A stretch of DNA of 64,000 bases from Vibrio aestivus (lineage in GTDB: Bacteria > Pseudomonadota > Gammaproteobacteria > Enterobacterales > Vibrionaceae), in assembly GCA_003263845.1 (NCBI GenBank), contig JYJN01000021.1, positions 1 through 64,000 on the forward strand, in the 5' to 3' direction. Under the pieces are notes generated by a model. That model did no database searches. It worked only from the letters and a program-made list of their open reading frames with translations, and was not told the origin of the DNA. The position numbers and the translations under genes were made by a program. Below, in pieces: positions 9,959-19,317 of the stretch; position 1 is the first letter of the stretch; the number at the start of each line of letters is the position of its first letter.

Positions 9959-10633
9959 TTAAATCCAGCCACGCTCCGCAAAAGAGACAACGTCGCCATC
10001 GCCGACAACAAAGTGGTCCAGTATCCGAATATCCACCAGTTCCAGTGCGTCTGACAGCCTGCGTGTTATGCGTCTATCAGCTTGGCTGGGCTCAGCGACT
10101 CCAGATGGGTGATTGTGGGCGAGAATTAACGCCGCAGCATTGAGCTCTAAAGAGCGTTTAACCACTTCACGTGGATAAACAGAGGCGGCATCTATTGTGC
10201 CTTCAAATAGTACTTCATCACGTATGACTCTATGCTGGTTATCTAGAAACAGGATATAGAAGGCCTCTCTTTGACGATCCCTGAGTACACTAGAGAGATA
10301 AAGTTTGGTCTGTTCTGGGCTAGTTAATGCCTCTCCTCGCTTTAATGTTTCTGACAAGTAGCGTTGGGTCATTTCGAGTACGGCTTGGAGCTGAACGTAT
10401 TTAGCTTCTCCTAGCCCCTTCCTTGTGCAGAATTCCTGCTGAGTGGCTGAGAAAAGATTTCGCAGAGAGCCAAAGTCCCTAAGAAGGTGATCGGCTAAGG
10501 TGATGACATTCATCCCTTGAGTCCCCGTTCTGAGGAATATGGCTAAAAGCTCAGCATTGGTGAGCGCATGAGCGCCATGAGAAAGGAGTTTTTCTCGCGG
10601 CATGGATTCTTTAGGCAGAGAATTCATAGACAT
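9959..10633 (-). CDS. radC: RadC-family (JAB1/MPN) protein
   Basis: The start at 10633 gives [20 protein letters not shown], which matches other Vibrio RadC proteins and gives 224 residues; an upstream TTG at 10657 is less likely. An N-terminal helix-hairpin-helix-like region is followed by the JAB/MPN domain with the metal motif AHNHPSG and downstream Asp. The cellular role is unsettled; the old link to DNA repair in E. coli was withdrawn. It points away from rpmB and lies upstream of coaBC on the same strand. The last motif, FAERGWI, is the conserved family terminus. Confidence 0.95.
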   Translation of the reverse strand: MSMNSLPKESMPREKLLSHGAHALTNAELLAIFLRTGTQGMNVITLADHLLRDFGSLRNLFSATQQEFCTRKGLGEAKYVQLQAVLEMTQRYLSETLKRGEALTSPEQTKLYLSSVLRDRQREAFYILFLDNQHRVIRDEVLFEGTIDAASVYPREVVKRSLELNAAALILAHNHPSGVAEPSQADRRITRRLSDALELVDIRILDHFVVGDGDVVSFAERGWI

Positions 10634-10768
10634 TATTGTTGAAGAAATTTTATCCAACTCTATTCGGTTGGACGACAGGCAGGGTATTGCATCAGTAATG
10701 ATGTGCCACCAGTGGGTTCTTTAAAGCTTGATAGATGCGGTATGAGTATGACTTATAAGGGTATTTGT

Positions 10769-10836
10769 CACATATTTCACTGCGGTTTAGCTAGGTGCAA
10801 GCTAGCAGTGAAATGCGTTATGAAATCAAATATGTG
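10769..10836. repeat. Nested inverted repeat in the radC-rpmB gap
   Basis: The outer arms are CACATATTT (10769-10777) and AAATATGTG (10828-10836). The inner arms TTTCACTGC (10775-10783) and GCAGTGAAA (10805-10813) enclose TAGCT/AGCTA. The rest of the 490-base gap (10634-11123) holds promoters for rpmB and, on the minus strand, presumably radC. I see no gene in it. Confidence 0.6.
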
Positions 10837-10961
10837 CTTTCGCTCAACTTTTTGTTGTTCGAGAAACGAAATCTGCTACAATCGCCCGACAATTTTTGAA
10901 CCTAAATCAGCTCTGCTCAAAAAAAGATCACGAAAACCTGTAAAAAGGATCTGTTCGGGTC

Positions 10962-10990
10962 TTGAGCAATGCATGTCAAGTTAGTATAAT
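10962..10990 (+). promoter_or_regulatory. Predicted sigma-70 promoter of rpmBG
   Basis: TTGAGC (10962-10967) and TATAAT (10985-10990) are separated by exactly 17 bases. A second candidate lies upstream: TTGTTC (10855-10860), 16 bases, then TACAAT (10877-10882) with a TG extension. Strong tandem promoters suit ribosomal protein genes. Confidence 0.7.
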
Positions 10991-11123
10991 GCGCGACCTT
11001 TGATAGCCTTGTATGGATTTACCATAACGGTTTTTAACCTCGAACTTCTTTAGTTAGTTAAGTGAGAGAGAGGTTCGGCCACCAAGGTTGATATCGAGCT
11101 GAAACGATTTGGAGAAGACATTC

Positions 11124-11360
11124 ATGTCCCGAGTATGCCAAGTAACTGGTAAGCGTCCAGTAACGGGTAACAACCGTTCACACGCACGAAATGCTACTAA
11201 GCGTCGTTTTCTGCCGAACCTACAAACTCATCGTTTCTGGGTAGAGAGCGAAAAACGTTTTGTTAAACTACGTCTAACTGCTAAAGGCATGCGTATCATT
11301 GATAAGAAAGGCATCGATGCTGTTCTTGTTGATATCCGTGCACGTGGCGAAAACGTTTAA
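11124..11360 (+). CDS. rpmB: 50S ribosomal protein L28
   Basis: The 78-residue product starts [20 protein letters not shown], the L28 signature. The ATG at 11124 is chosen over an upstream one at 11109 because GGAG (11111-11114) sits at the right distance from it and because L28 proteins begin MSRVC. The C-terminus RARGENV is typical. rpmG follows 13 bases later, forming the standard rpmBG operon. Confidence 0.99.
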   Translation: MSRVCQVTGKRPVTGNNRSHARNATKRRFLPNLQTHRFWVESEKRFVKLRLTAKGMRIIDKKGIDAVLVDIRARGENV

Positions 11361-11373
11361 GAGGAATTAAACA

Positions 11374-11541
11374 ATGGCTAAAGGCATTCGTGAGAAAATC
11401 CGTCTAGTATCTTCTGCAGGTACTGGTCACTTCTACACAACTGACAAGAACAAGCGTAACATGCCAGGCAAATTTGAGATCAAAAAGTTTGATCCAGTAG
11501 TACGCCAGCACGTTATGTACAAAGAAGCGAAAATCAAGTAA
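11374..11541 (+). CDS. rpmG: 50S ribosomal protein L33
   Basis: This short gene encodes 55 residues starting [20 protein letters not shown] and ending [14 protein letters not shown] at 11361-11364 is the ribosome binding site. It lacks the CxxC zinc pairs, so it is the zinc-free L33 form, as in E. coli. It is co-transcribed with rpmB and followed by a strong terminator. Confidence 0.99.
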   Translation: MAKGIREKIRLVSSAGTGHFYTTDKNKRNMPGKFEIKKFDPVVRQHVMYKEAKIK

Positions 11542-11585
11542 TTGATTCTCACTCTTTGATTCTTCGATGTAGAAGAAAGAATTAG

Positions 11586-11613
11586 AAAACCCAGCTTAGG
11601 CTGGGTTTTTTAT
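11586..11613 (+). terminator. rpmBG terminator
   Basis: AAAACCCAGC (11586-11595) and GCTGGGTTTT (11600-11609) form a ten-base stem with a TTAG loop, followed by more T. Confidence 0.92.
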
Positions 11614-11730
11614 TGTCTGTTGTTTTCTGAGTCGGCACTAGGGAAAGAAAGAGGCGTTGGGAAAACTGGCGACTTATCTAACATTAGCTTTTATACTCAA
11701 TGTATAAGTCCAAAGGGAAGATTGCTTCAG

Positions 11731-12213
11731 ATGAGAGTCAGTCCGGCGCGTCGTCGCCGTATGAACAACATTATTATCTTATCGGTCATTGCTGCTATGG
11801 CACTGCTCAATTTACCTACCCTGATTAAAACTTACCTGCTCGAAGAGCCGACGAGCCAATATCCCGCTTTGTTCGACCCCGAGCTTAGCCTCAATGCGGT
11901 CTACTACAATCGTTGGTCTTTGGAAAAACGACCGGAAGGTTGGTTCATCAATGATATTCAAAGTAAGCACGCATCAGAAGTTGCCGAGCGCTGGGAAAAT
12001 CTAGAAGGCACAGAAGTAGATGCAGATATGTATTCTCAGCTCGAAGCCTCATTGAGTGCTCCGCAGTCAATAGAGGTCTGGTTTGAAGATCGCGAAGAAC
12101 CACAAAGGATCACCTTGTACAAAACTGATCAGTTTTGGCTGCTACGAAACTGGCAGGATCAATGGATAGCCATTTCAGCCTCTGAAGAGCTTCTTTTCCC
12201 CAATGTGCAGTAA
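11731..12213 (+). CDS. Membrane-anchored protein of unknown function
   Basis: The 160-residue product starts MRVSPARRRRMNNIIILSVI. A frame open from 11620 would add 37 residues with no family look, so the ATG at 11731 is preferred; AAGGGAAG lies just upstream. After a basic N-terminus there is one membrane segment (about residues 14-30, IIILSVIAAMALLNLPTL), then a periplasmic-looking domain rich in Trp and Glu (WSLEKRPEGWFIN, IEVWFEDREEPQRITLY). I do not recognise a named domain. It lies between rpmG and mutM, a position where Vibrio genomes carry a conserved hypothetical gene. Confidence 0.8.
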   Translation: MRVSPARRRRMNNIIILSVIAAMALLNLPTLIKTYLLEEPTSQYPALFDPELSLNAVYYNRWSLEKRPEGWFINDIQSKHASEVAERWENLEGTEVDADMYSQLEASLSAPQSIEVWFEDREEPQRITLYKTDQFWLLRNWQDQWIAISASEELLFPNVQ

Positions 12214-12265
12214 TATCATTTAGTTTGAGCTCCCATTACCGATATAGATAGTCTAGGAAGATGTC

Positions 12266-13078
12266 ATGCCAGAGTTACCAGAAGTAGAAGTGAGTCGGAT
12301 GGGAATATCACCGCATTTGATTGGTGAGACTATCCAGAGCTTTACTTTCCGTACACCCAAACTTCGTTGGGATATTCCGCAAGAGTTAAAGCAACTTGAA
12401 GGGCAAGCCATTAAGAACATTTCCCGCCGTGCCAAGTACCTTGTGATAGAGACTGATGTTGGTAGTGCTATTGTCCACTTAGGTATGTCGGGCTCCTTAC
12501 GTGTACTGGATGCTGAGTTGCCTCCAAGTAAACACGACCATGTCGATTTAAAACTCACTAATGGCAAAGTACTGCGCTATAACGACCCAAGGCGTTTTGG
12601 CGCATGGCTTTTCGCACCTGTCGGTGAGTCTCACTCTGTATTTGATAACTGTGGGCCAGAGCCACTAACCGATGACTTTAACGCGGAGTACATGCACGAA
12701 AGAGCCAAGAACAAGCGTGTGGCTGTGAAGCAGTTCATCATGGATAACAAAATTGTGGTGGGCGTCGGCAACATTTACGCCAATGAATCACTGTTTTCTG
12801 CGCGTATCCATCCCCTTAAGCCAACAATGAGTCTCAGCATAGACCAATGGGAGGTTTTAGTTGATGACATTAAAGCAGTTCTTGCAACGGCTATTAACCA
12901 AGGTGGGACAACATTAAAGGATTTTGCGCAAGCAGACGGTAAGCCCGGCTACTTTGCCCAAGAGCTGCAAGTGTACGGGAAAGCAGGAGAACCCTGCCCA
13001 AATTGTAAAACTTTGCTTGAAGAGCAAAAAATTGGGCAGAGGAATACCTTTTTTTGTAGAGAGTGTCAGGGCTTGTAG
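12266..13078 (+). CDS. mutM: Formamidopyrimidine-DNA glycosylase
   Basis: The 270-residue base-excision repair enzyme removes 8-oxoguanine and FapyG and nicks the AP site. The N-terminal PELPEVE gives the catalytic Pro2 and Glu3; Lys57 lies in RRAKYLV. The helix-two-turn-helix ([10 protein letters not shown]) is present. The C-terminal zinc finger uses Cys244, Cys247, Cys264 and Cys267. Length and all catalytic residues are normal. It follows rpmBG, as in many gammaproteobacteria. Confidence 0.98.
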   Translation: MPELPEVEVSRMGISPHLIGETIQSFTFRTPKLRWDIPQELKQLEGQAIKNISRRAKYLVIETDVGSAIVHLGMSGSLRVLDAELPPSKHDHVDLKLTNGKVLRYNDPRRFGAWLFAPVGESHSVFDNCGPEPLTDDFNAEYMHERAKNKRVAVKQFIMDNKIVVGVGNIYANESLFSARIHPLKPTMSLSIDQWEVLVDDIKAVLATAINQGGTTLKDFAQADGKPGYFAQELQVYGKAGEPCPNCKTLLEEQKIGQRNTFFCRECQGL

Positions 13079-13094
13079 CTATTTTTGAGCAGAG

Positions 13095-13861
13095 TTAGCC
13101 CTTCCACAGTTTAGTTGGTTTGTATTTCGAGCCTAGAAGAGCAAGGTGATAGAAGTTAGTGGCTAGATTAAGAGTCATGTTTTTTAGTTTGTTAACGATC
13201 TTCATTGTCGCTACAAAGTAGTTCTTCTTACCCTTACGCTTTCTATTGCCAATAACTGACTCTTTGTTGCCACCCCAAAGGCCGGATTGCAAACGCCAAA
13301 AATCGGTTGCTTGTGAATCCAAGCATTGCGAAGAAAGACGTCGACAGGGTAATCAAAAGTTTGGCTGTGCTTAATAAACTCTTTCGCACATTTAGGGGAA
13401 ATAGCATACCCAGTCATACATTGAGGGATCTTTAAGTACTTTACCAAGCGTTGCTCATCGAAGCTGCGCACTTGGTAAAACATATCGTGGTTATCTGCGT
13501 TTTCAATGCGAATGTAACCACAGTCATCAATGTGTTTTTCCGCGATTGAAAGAGTTTCAGAGAACATTTTCTCATCAATATCAAAGTCATCTTCAAAGAT
13601 GATTATTGGCTCATTGAGATCTACACATTTCTGCCACATTAGATAATGGCTTGCATAGCAGCCAAATTCTCCGATGGCTGCTGGTCGTCCCATGTTATAG
13701 AGGAACTTCTTTTCTCTGCTACGGTCTAGTAGTGGGTGCGTGTCAACTCGAGCATCTACGCCGATGAAAAAATCGACTTTAAGGCTTGCTTTAGCCAAAA
13801 CATTTTTGGTCGTTGACTGTCTCTCTTCACAGTCTTTAAGAGTAATACAGTGTGCTTTCAT
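13095..13861 (-). CDS. Glycosyltransferase family 25 (LPS core), frameshifted
   Basis: The start at 13861 gives MKAHCITLKDCEERQ, the usual GT25 opening; the frame is open further upstream, so the start is uncertain. Motifs seen are FIGVDARVD, AIGEFGCYASHYLMWQKC and the acidic EDDFDID, typical of family 25 transferases that modify LPS in Haemophilus, Neisseria and Vibrio. One G is missing in a G-run near 13276, where the frame should read NPAFGGGNKESVIGNRKRKGKKNY and continue to 13095 (255 residues). It is convergent with mutM and opens the LPS core block. Acceptor and donor sugars are unknown. Confidence 0.87.
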
Positions 13862-14017
13862 AATAGTTTTTATTTGTAGAGTTTCTGTCATATCCCCAGT
13901 TGGTATGCTGATGAATGTTTGTTTGCTACAATCATGGGCTGTTGAAGATACTAACACATGACTCTCTTGTTAATTCTCCTCATATTGTAAATTTCCATTC
14001 GATAGAGAACCCTGTTG

Positions 14018-14947
14018 ATGAAGCTCCTTTACTATGCAAAACATTTTTTGTTGTCTTTGACTCCAAAGTTTATTTTCTTGATGCGTAAAAAGAAAATTGA
14101 GGGAAGATACAAGCATCTAAGTGAATATATTAGTTCTAGAGTGGATTATTATGTGAAGCTCGAATCTGAGTGTGATATTGGAAATGGTAAAGCTAGTATT
14201 GGCGAATATAAGCGAAATGGCTTTACATCCTACTATCTTGACCTTAAAGAGTTTTTATACTTCTTCCCTAAGAGTTTTCGTTTTAGCTACTACTTTGGTG
14301 ATGAAACTCACATTGAAGCTATTCCAACCTTGTTCAAGGCCCGGCCGGTTGATGGTGATAACCGTAACTCTATTTTGTTTAAGTTAGACAAGCGTCGGCA
14401 CTTCCGGTTCGTAAGTGATACTTTGAGCTTTGCAGATAAAAAGGACATGGCCGTATTTCGTGGAGCAGTAACTCAGCCACATCGTATTCGATTTATGATG
14501 GAAATGTTTGGTCACCCTTTGGTCGATGCAGGTCAGTCAAACTCATCTAAGGACCACCCCGAATGGCAAAAGCCATTTATGTCAATCAGTGATCAGTTAC
14601 AGTACAAGTTCGTTATCTGCTTAGAAGGAAATGACGTAGCATCAAATCTAAAGTGGGCAATGTCTTCGAACTCTGTCGTCGTTACTCCGAAAATGAAGTA
14701 TGAAACTTGGTTTATGGAAGGGACTTTAACGGCGGGTGTCCATTATATTGAGGTAAAAGATGATTGGTCAGACTTTGAAGAGAAGATTCGCTATTATTTA
14801 GAACATCCTAAGGAAGCTGAGCAGATTGTGAAAAATGCTCATGATTATGTTGCCCCTTTCAAAGATGAGAAGCTTGAACAGCTAGTCTGTATTAAGACGT
14901 TAGAGCGTTACTTTGAGCTTACCGGTCAGCGTGTGGAAAATAAATAG
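14018..14947 (+). CDS. Glycosyltransferase family 90 (CAP10-like), LPS core
   Basis: The product has about 309 residues (an in-frame TTG just upstream could add one). The C-terminal half carries the CAP10/GT90 signature: FVICLEGNDVASNLKWAMSS, then SVVVTPKMKYETWFME, and an earlier FRGAVTQPHRIRFM. GT90 enzymes are known as xylosyl/glucosyl transferases in eukaryotes and as LPS-modifying transferases in some Pasteurellaceae and Vibrio. It is followed 16 bases later by waaF on the same strand, so it likely acts on the inner or outer core. The donor sugar is not predictable. Confidence 0.85.
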   Translation: MKLLYYAKHFLLSLTPKFIFLMRKKKIEGRYKHLSEYISSRVDYYVKLESECDIGNGKASIGEYKRNGFTSYYLDLKEFLYFFPKSFRFSYYFGDETHIEAIPTLFKARPVDGDNRNSILFKLDKRRHFRFVSDTLSFADKKDMAVFRGAVTQPHRIRFMMEMFGHPLVDAGQSNSSKDHPEWQKPFMSISDQLQYKFVICLEGNDVASNLKWAMSSNSVVVTPKMKYETWFMEGTLTAGVHYIEVKDDWSDFEEKIRYYLEHPKEAEQIVKNAHDYVAPFKDEKLEQLVCIKTLERYFELTGQRVENK

Positions 14948-14963
14948 CGAACTATAAACTGCA

Positions 14964-16018
14964 ATGAAAATTTTGGTAATTGGCCCATCCTGGGTTGGGG
15001 ACATGGTTATGTCTCAAGGCCTCTATATAGAGCTCACAAAACTATACCCATCAGCCTCAATTGATGTGCTTGCGCCAGCTTGGTGTAAGCCGATTTTAGA
15101 GCGTATGCCTCAAATCAACAAAGCTATTGAGATGCCATTAGGCCATGGACAATTTGACCTAAAAACACGTTATCGCCTTGGCAAAGCGTTACGTTCAGAG
15201 GGCTATGATTTCGCATTTACATTACCAAACTCTGCTAAATCTGCGTTAATTCCCTGGTTTGCGAAAGTACCGAAACGAGTTGGTTGGAAGGGAGAGATGC
15301 GTTTTGGTCTGCTTAATGATATTCGGACTAACAAGAAAGCCTTTCAGTACATGCTTGAGCGTTATGTTGCTTTGGCCCATCCTAAATCGTCTATGACAGG
15401 GAGCGGTTGTTTAGGTGAACTGTCAAAGCTGCCTTATCCATCGCTAGACGTATATAAAGAAACTCAGCAAGAAGCATTAGAGGCATTCAACCTTAACTTA
15501 GAAAGGCCTGTACTCGGCTTGTGCCAGGAGCAGAGTTTGGCCCAGCGAAACGTTGGCCTGATAATCATTTTGCATCTGTTGCTGATGCTGCGATCAAAAA
15601 GGGCTACCAGATTTGGTTGTTTGGCTCAGCAAAGGACAGAGAAGTGACCTCGAAGATTATCGAACAAGTCTCAGAACCTAATCAGGCTCATTGTCATAAT
15701 CTTGCTGGTAGTACGAGTTTAATTCAGGCTGTCGATTTAATCGGTGCATGCAAAACTGTTGTGAGCAATGACTCTGGCTTAATGCATGTTGCGGCGGCAG
15801 TTGGTTGTAATGTTGTTGCTGTTTACGGTTCAAGTTCTCCGAAGTATACGCCACCATTGACGGATAAACTTGCTGTGTTGAACACAGACATTGACTGTCG
15901 TCCATGCTTTGAACGAACTTGTCCTAAAGAGCATTTGAAGTGTTTGACCGAGCTAGAGCCTGCTCGCGTGTTAAGTGCTATCGACCGTTTTGATCGTATT
16001 CCTACGAAATTAACCTAG
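14964..16018 (+). CDS. waaF: ADP-heptose:LPS heptosyltransferase II, frameshifted
   Basis: The product starts MKILVIGPSWVGDMVMSQGL, the hallmark of WaaF (GT9). It adds the second heptose of the LPS inner core on the cytoplasmic face of the inner membrane. The C-terminal half shows VVSNDSGLMHVAAAVG and the family tail with CRPCFERTCPKEHLKC. The frame breaks near 15523, where TTGTGCCAGGAG lacks one C; corrected it reads LCPGAEFGPAKRWP and gives 351 residues, the usual length. waaA follows 17 bases later. Confidence 0.95.
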
Positions 16019-16035
16019 GTTAACGGAGGCTTAAC

Positions 16036-17326
16036 GTGATCTCTCGGTTTATATACACGATATTGTTGGCTCTCATTAGTCCTGTTCTACTTTGGGGGTT
16101 ATATCGCTCAAGGACAAATAAGCCTAAGTTTGGTTCTCGGTGGAAGGAACACTTTGGTTTTACCCCGAAGCTTGAGCATGATAAATCTGGTGTGATTTGG
16201 GTGCATGCCGTATCTGTTGGTGAGGTATTGGCAAGTAAGAAGTTAATTGAGAAGTTGGCTAATGAATATCCTGAGTACCAGATGCTTGTTACTACAACGA
16301 CTAGTACGGGTGCAGAGCAAGTAGCAAAGTTTGAAGCTGATGTGATTCATCGCTACATGCCCATTGATTTTTGTTGGTGTGTAAGGCGCTTTCTGAAAAC
16401 GATAGAGCCTGATTTTTTATTGGTTATAGAAACGGAAATTTGGCCAAATACCTTCACTCTGTCTCTCAGTTCGGTATTTCTTCAGTGCTTGTTAACGGTC
16501 GACTTTCTGAAAAATCAGCGAACAACTACCAGAAAGTACTACCACTTATTTCACCAGCTCTAAATCAATTTGAACGTATCTTAACCGTGCATAATGATGA
16601 CTCGAAGCGATTTGAAAGCTTGAAGGTAAATGCGTCGAAAATTAGCGTAACAGGTTCGATAAAGTATGATGTCTCGCTGGACGAGCATATTGTTTCTTGG
16701 GGTAAAGACCTCAGACGTCTGCTGGGTAACGAAAGATCTGTACTTATTGCGGCTAGTACACATCAAGGGGAAGATGAGCAAATTCTACAAGCCTATAAAA
16801 TGGCAAAAGAGAAAATTGAAGATCTACTTCTGATTCTGGTCCCTCGCCATCCGGAACGTTTTGATAGTGTTTCAGAGCTAGTTGTTAGCAATGGATTGAA
16901 GATCATTCGAAGGAGTGAGACTAATCTTTCAGAAGTAACCTCCGATACTGATGTGTATTTGGGAGATACGATGGGTGAGATGCTCATTATGATGGCGGCC
17001 AGTGACATTGTATTCATGGGTGGAGTCTTATAGGATCTAAAGTTGGTGGCCATAACTTTATCGAGCCTGCCCTTTTTAGTAAGTATTGCCTAACAGGTCC
17101 AAGTTACTTTAACTTTGCAGATTTGGCACAGCAATTAATTGATGCAGATGGATTGAGAGTAGTACAAAACTCTGAGGGCTTAAGTCTCGCAATTGTCCAA
17201 GGTTTTGAGCAAGCCGGCCAGTCAGAGGCCCGTGGTAAAGCAGCTTATGATATAGTTTTACAAAATCGAGGGGCGTTGAGGGAATCTTTAGAGCAGATTT
17301 CGTTACTGTCGCCATTTAATCAATGA
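16036..17326 (+). CDS. waaA: Kdo transferase, two frameshifts
   Basis: A GTG at 16036 is preceded by a perfect GGAGG. The corrected product has about 430 residues. It adds two Kdo residues to lipid IVA on the inner membrane. An N-terminal membrane helix (about 4-22) is followed by VIWVHAVSVGEVLA, TTTTSTGAEQ, VIETEIWPN, and a C-terminal GT-B domain with GSIKYD and VPRHPERF. One C is missing near 16453 (ATACCTTC) and one A near 17033 (TCTTATAGG), restoring WPNTLHSVSQFG and GGVLIGSKVGGHNFIEPA. The gene is essential in most Gram-negatives, so both breaks are probably read errors. Confidence 0.94.
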
Positions 17327-17348
17327 TCACTACTGCAGAGAACGCATA

Positions 17349-18080
17349 ATGATTAAGACCTTTGTGATTCATGTGAGTAAAGGGTATGAAGACCGCCGAG
17401 CTCATATGGATCAGCACTTACCAAAGCATGGAATAGTCGACTATGAGTACATGCTTCGAGGTGACATTGATGACCTTAGTGAATCCGTGCGTAGTGAGTT
17501 TTTTACTAATGATTTACGTCTAGCAGAAAAGTCTTGTTTCTATAAACATTATCTTGTCATGAAGCGAGTTGTCGACGAAAGTATTCCGCAAGTGCTTGTA
17601 CTTGAAGATGATGCACTTCTTGTAGATAACTTTACTCAAAAGCTTTCCCTATCTTTAAAGGAACTTGAAGGTAAAGAGTGTTACTTTGCCAATATAGAAG
17701 ATGCGGCCACTTCCGTACCTTACTCTTACCGAAAGCCTAATCAAACGCTTTATCCGTGTTCGACGAACAAACTCTGTGGGGGCTATGTTTATGACTTAGC
17801 TTTTGCAGAGAAACTCGTATCTTTTATTGAATCAGAAGCTGTTGATGCACCAATTGATGGCTTTATTGGCAATGAAAATGAAAGGTTAGGCTACTCGATA
17901 TATTGGTGTCAGCCACCTTTAGTTTCTCAAGGAAGCAAAAGTGGTTTGTTTGCAAGTGAGCTTAATGGGGCGAAATCTGGATTGTATTATCAATTCAAAG
18001 GCTTTTTTAAGCACTTTTATCGTAGAAATATTTTAAGCAATTTGAGCAAAAAGCAAAAAAAATTATTTATTAGGGGGTAG
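17349..18080 (+). CDS. Glycosyltransferase family 25, second copy
   Basis: This intact 243-residue GT25 protein starts MIKTFVIHVSKGYEDRRAHM. It keeps the acidic metal motif VLEDDALL and the CGGYVYDLAFAEKL segment seen in LPS galactosyl/glucosyl transferases of the family. It differs strongly from the copy at 13.1-13.9 kb, so the two are not a recent duplication. It follows waaA by 22 bases and ends just before the ligase gene. The C-terminus is basic (LSKKQKKLF), which could aid membrane contact. Confidence 0.87.
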   Translation: MIKTFVIHVSKGYEDRRAHMDQHLPKHGIVDYEYMLRGDIDDLSESVRSEFFTNDLRLAEKSCFYKHYLVMKRVVDESIPQVLVLEDDALLVDNFTQKLSLSLKELEGKECYFANIEDAATSVPYSYRKPNQTLYPCSTNKLCGGYVYDLAFAEKLVSFIESEAVDAPIDGFIGNENERLGYSIYWCQPPLVSQGSKSGLFASELNGAKSGLYYQFKGFFKHFYRRNILSNLSKKQKKLFIRG

Positions 18081-18081
18081 C

Positions 18082-19317
18082 TTGATTACTAATTTTGCCA
18101 TGAGATTCTGTGTTATTGCTTTTCCGACTGCTGCCTATATCGGTCATAGCTCAATGATTGTATGTTTGGTGATTCTACTTGTATGTGGATTAATTAAAGC
18201 TAAATGTTATGGAGTCAAACGACCTTTAGATAAAAAAATGTATGTTGTTTATGCGTTTACTGCAGTGTTCCTTGCTGCTATACCTAATGTAATAATGGAT
18301 GGTGGTAGATTGGCAGCTCTAGACTCGCCATCTCGTTATCTTATATGCGCAGGGGTGCTTTTATTATTGATTAATAATAAGGTTAGATATAATGATTACA
18401 TATTGGGTATGATTATTGGCTCCTTATTTGGCTTTTTACTATATCCTGTATATTGCTCGCTGATTCTTGAAGCGCCAAGATATGGCACGGAGTTGTTTGG
18501 CAAGCAGGTCAATATACTGTCAGTGGCATACTTTTCATTTGTTTCATCGGTTGTCTTGATGACGGCAACTATCAGTTACCTGCAAGATAATCGTAGAGTA
18601 CTTGCTATTGTTTGTATGATAACATCATTTGCTTCTTTATTAATTGGGGCCATGTCAGGTTCTAAGGTTATAATTATTGCATTACCTATTGTTGTGGTTT
18701 TATTCCTATATGCATCAATTAAATTGAGCGGTAGAGTTGCTGTTATTACTTTTTGCACTGTACTCATATTACCTGTTTATTTTTATGAAAATGTCTCTTC
18801 CAGTCAACTTTATAATAGAACGGTTAGTGAGCTATCTGCTATTAATACCCATTATCCAACTTCAACTAATGTTAGGATTAATATGTTTAAAAGTGGCTGG
18901 GAGAGTTTTAAAGAGAGTCCAATATTAGGGTTGGGATTTGAAAGGCGAGCTCAGTTTCAAAAAGAACTTGTTCAAAACGGGAAGCTCAACTTGCCTAAGG
19001 ACTACTTAGAAGATGGGAGAAACTCATTACACAATGAGTTTATTAACTCTCTGGCTAAAAAGGGAATCTTGGGTCTATTAATTATTTTGATTCTTTACTC
19101 TGTTCCTATATATCTAGCCAGAGCCTTAACAAATAGATCCGATAAAAGATGTTTGTATATAACATGTGCATTTGTAGGCAGTATGATCCTTATCGGATTT
19201 ACAGAAGCCCCCCTTATGGGGGTTAGCACTTCAGTCTATTACGCTGTAAATATATTGTTTTTAGTTATGATGCTTCCTAACTCGAATAACCCGAGAGTAA
19301 GTATTGCCAGTAGTTAG
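18082..19317 (+). CDS. waaL: O-antigen ligase (WaaL, Wzy_C superfamily)
   Basis: The 411-residue product has about ten to twelve predicted membrane helices and a large periplasmic loop (about residues 240-325) with SGWESFKESPILGLGFERRA and the His-containing LHNEFINSLAKKGILGLL, the ligase signature. WaaL joins undecaprenyl-linked O antigen to lipid A-core in the periplasm. The start is a TTG at 18082 preceded by AGGGGGT. Its base composition is clearly more AT-rich than waaA or coaD, as usual for variable ligases. Its 3' end overlaps the convergent kdkA by 41 bases. Confidence 0.88.
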   Translation: MITNFAMRFCVIAFPTAAYIGHSSMIVCLVILLVCGLIKAKCYGVKRPLDKKMYVVYAFTAVFLAAIPNVIMDGGRLAALDSPSRYLICAGVLLLLINNKVRYNDYILGMIIGSLFGFLLYPVYCSLILEAPRYGTELFGKQVNILSVAYFSFVSSVVLMTATISYLQDNRRVLAIVCMITSFASLLIGAMSGSKVIIIALPIVVVLFLYASIKLSGRVAVITFCTVLILPVYFYENVSSSQLYNRTVSELSAINTHYPTSTNVRINMFKSGWESFKESPILGLGFERRAQFQKELVQNGKLNLPKDYLEDGRNSLHNEFINSLAKKGILGLLIILILYSVPIYLARALTNRSDKRCLYITCAFVGSMILIGFTEAPLMGVSTSVYYAVNILFLVMMLPNSNNPRVSIASS

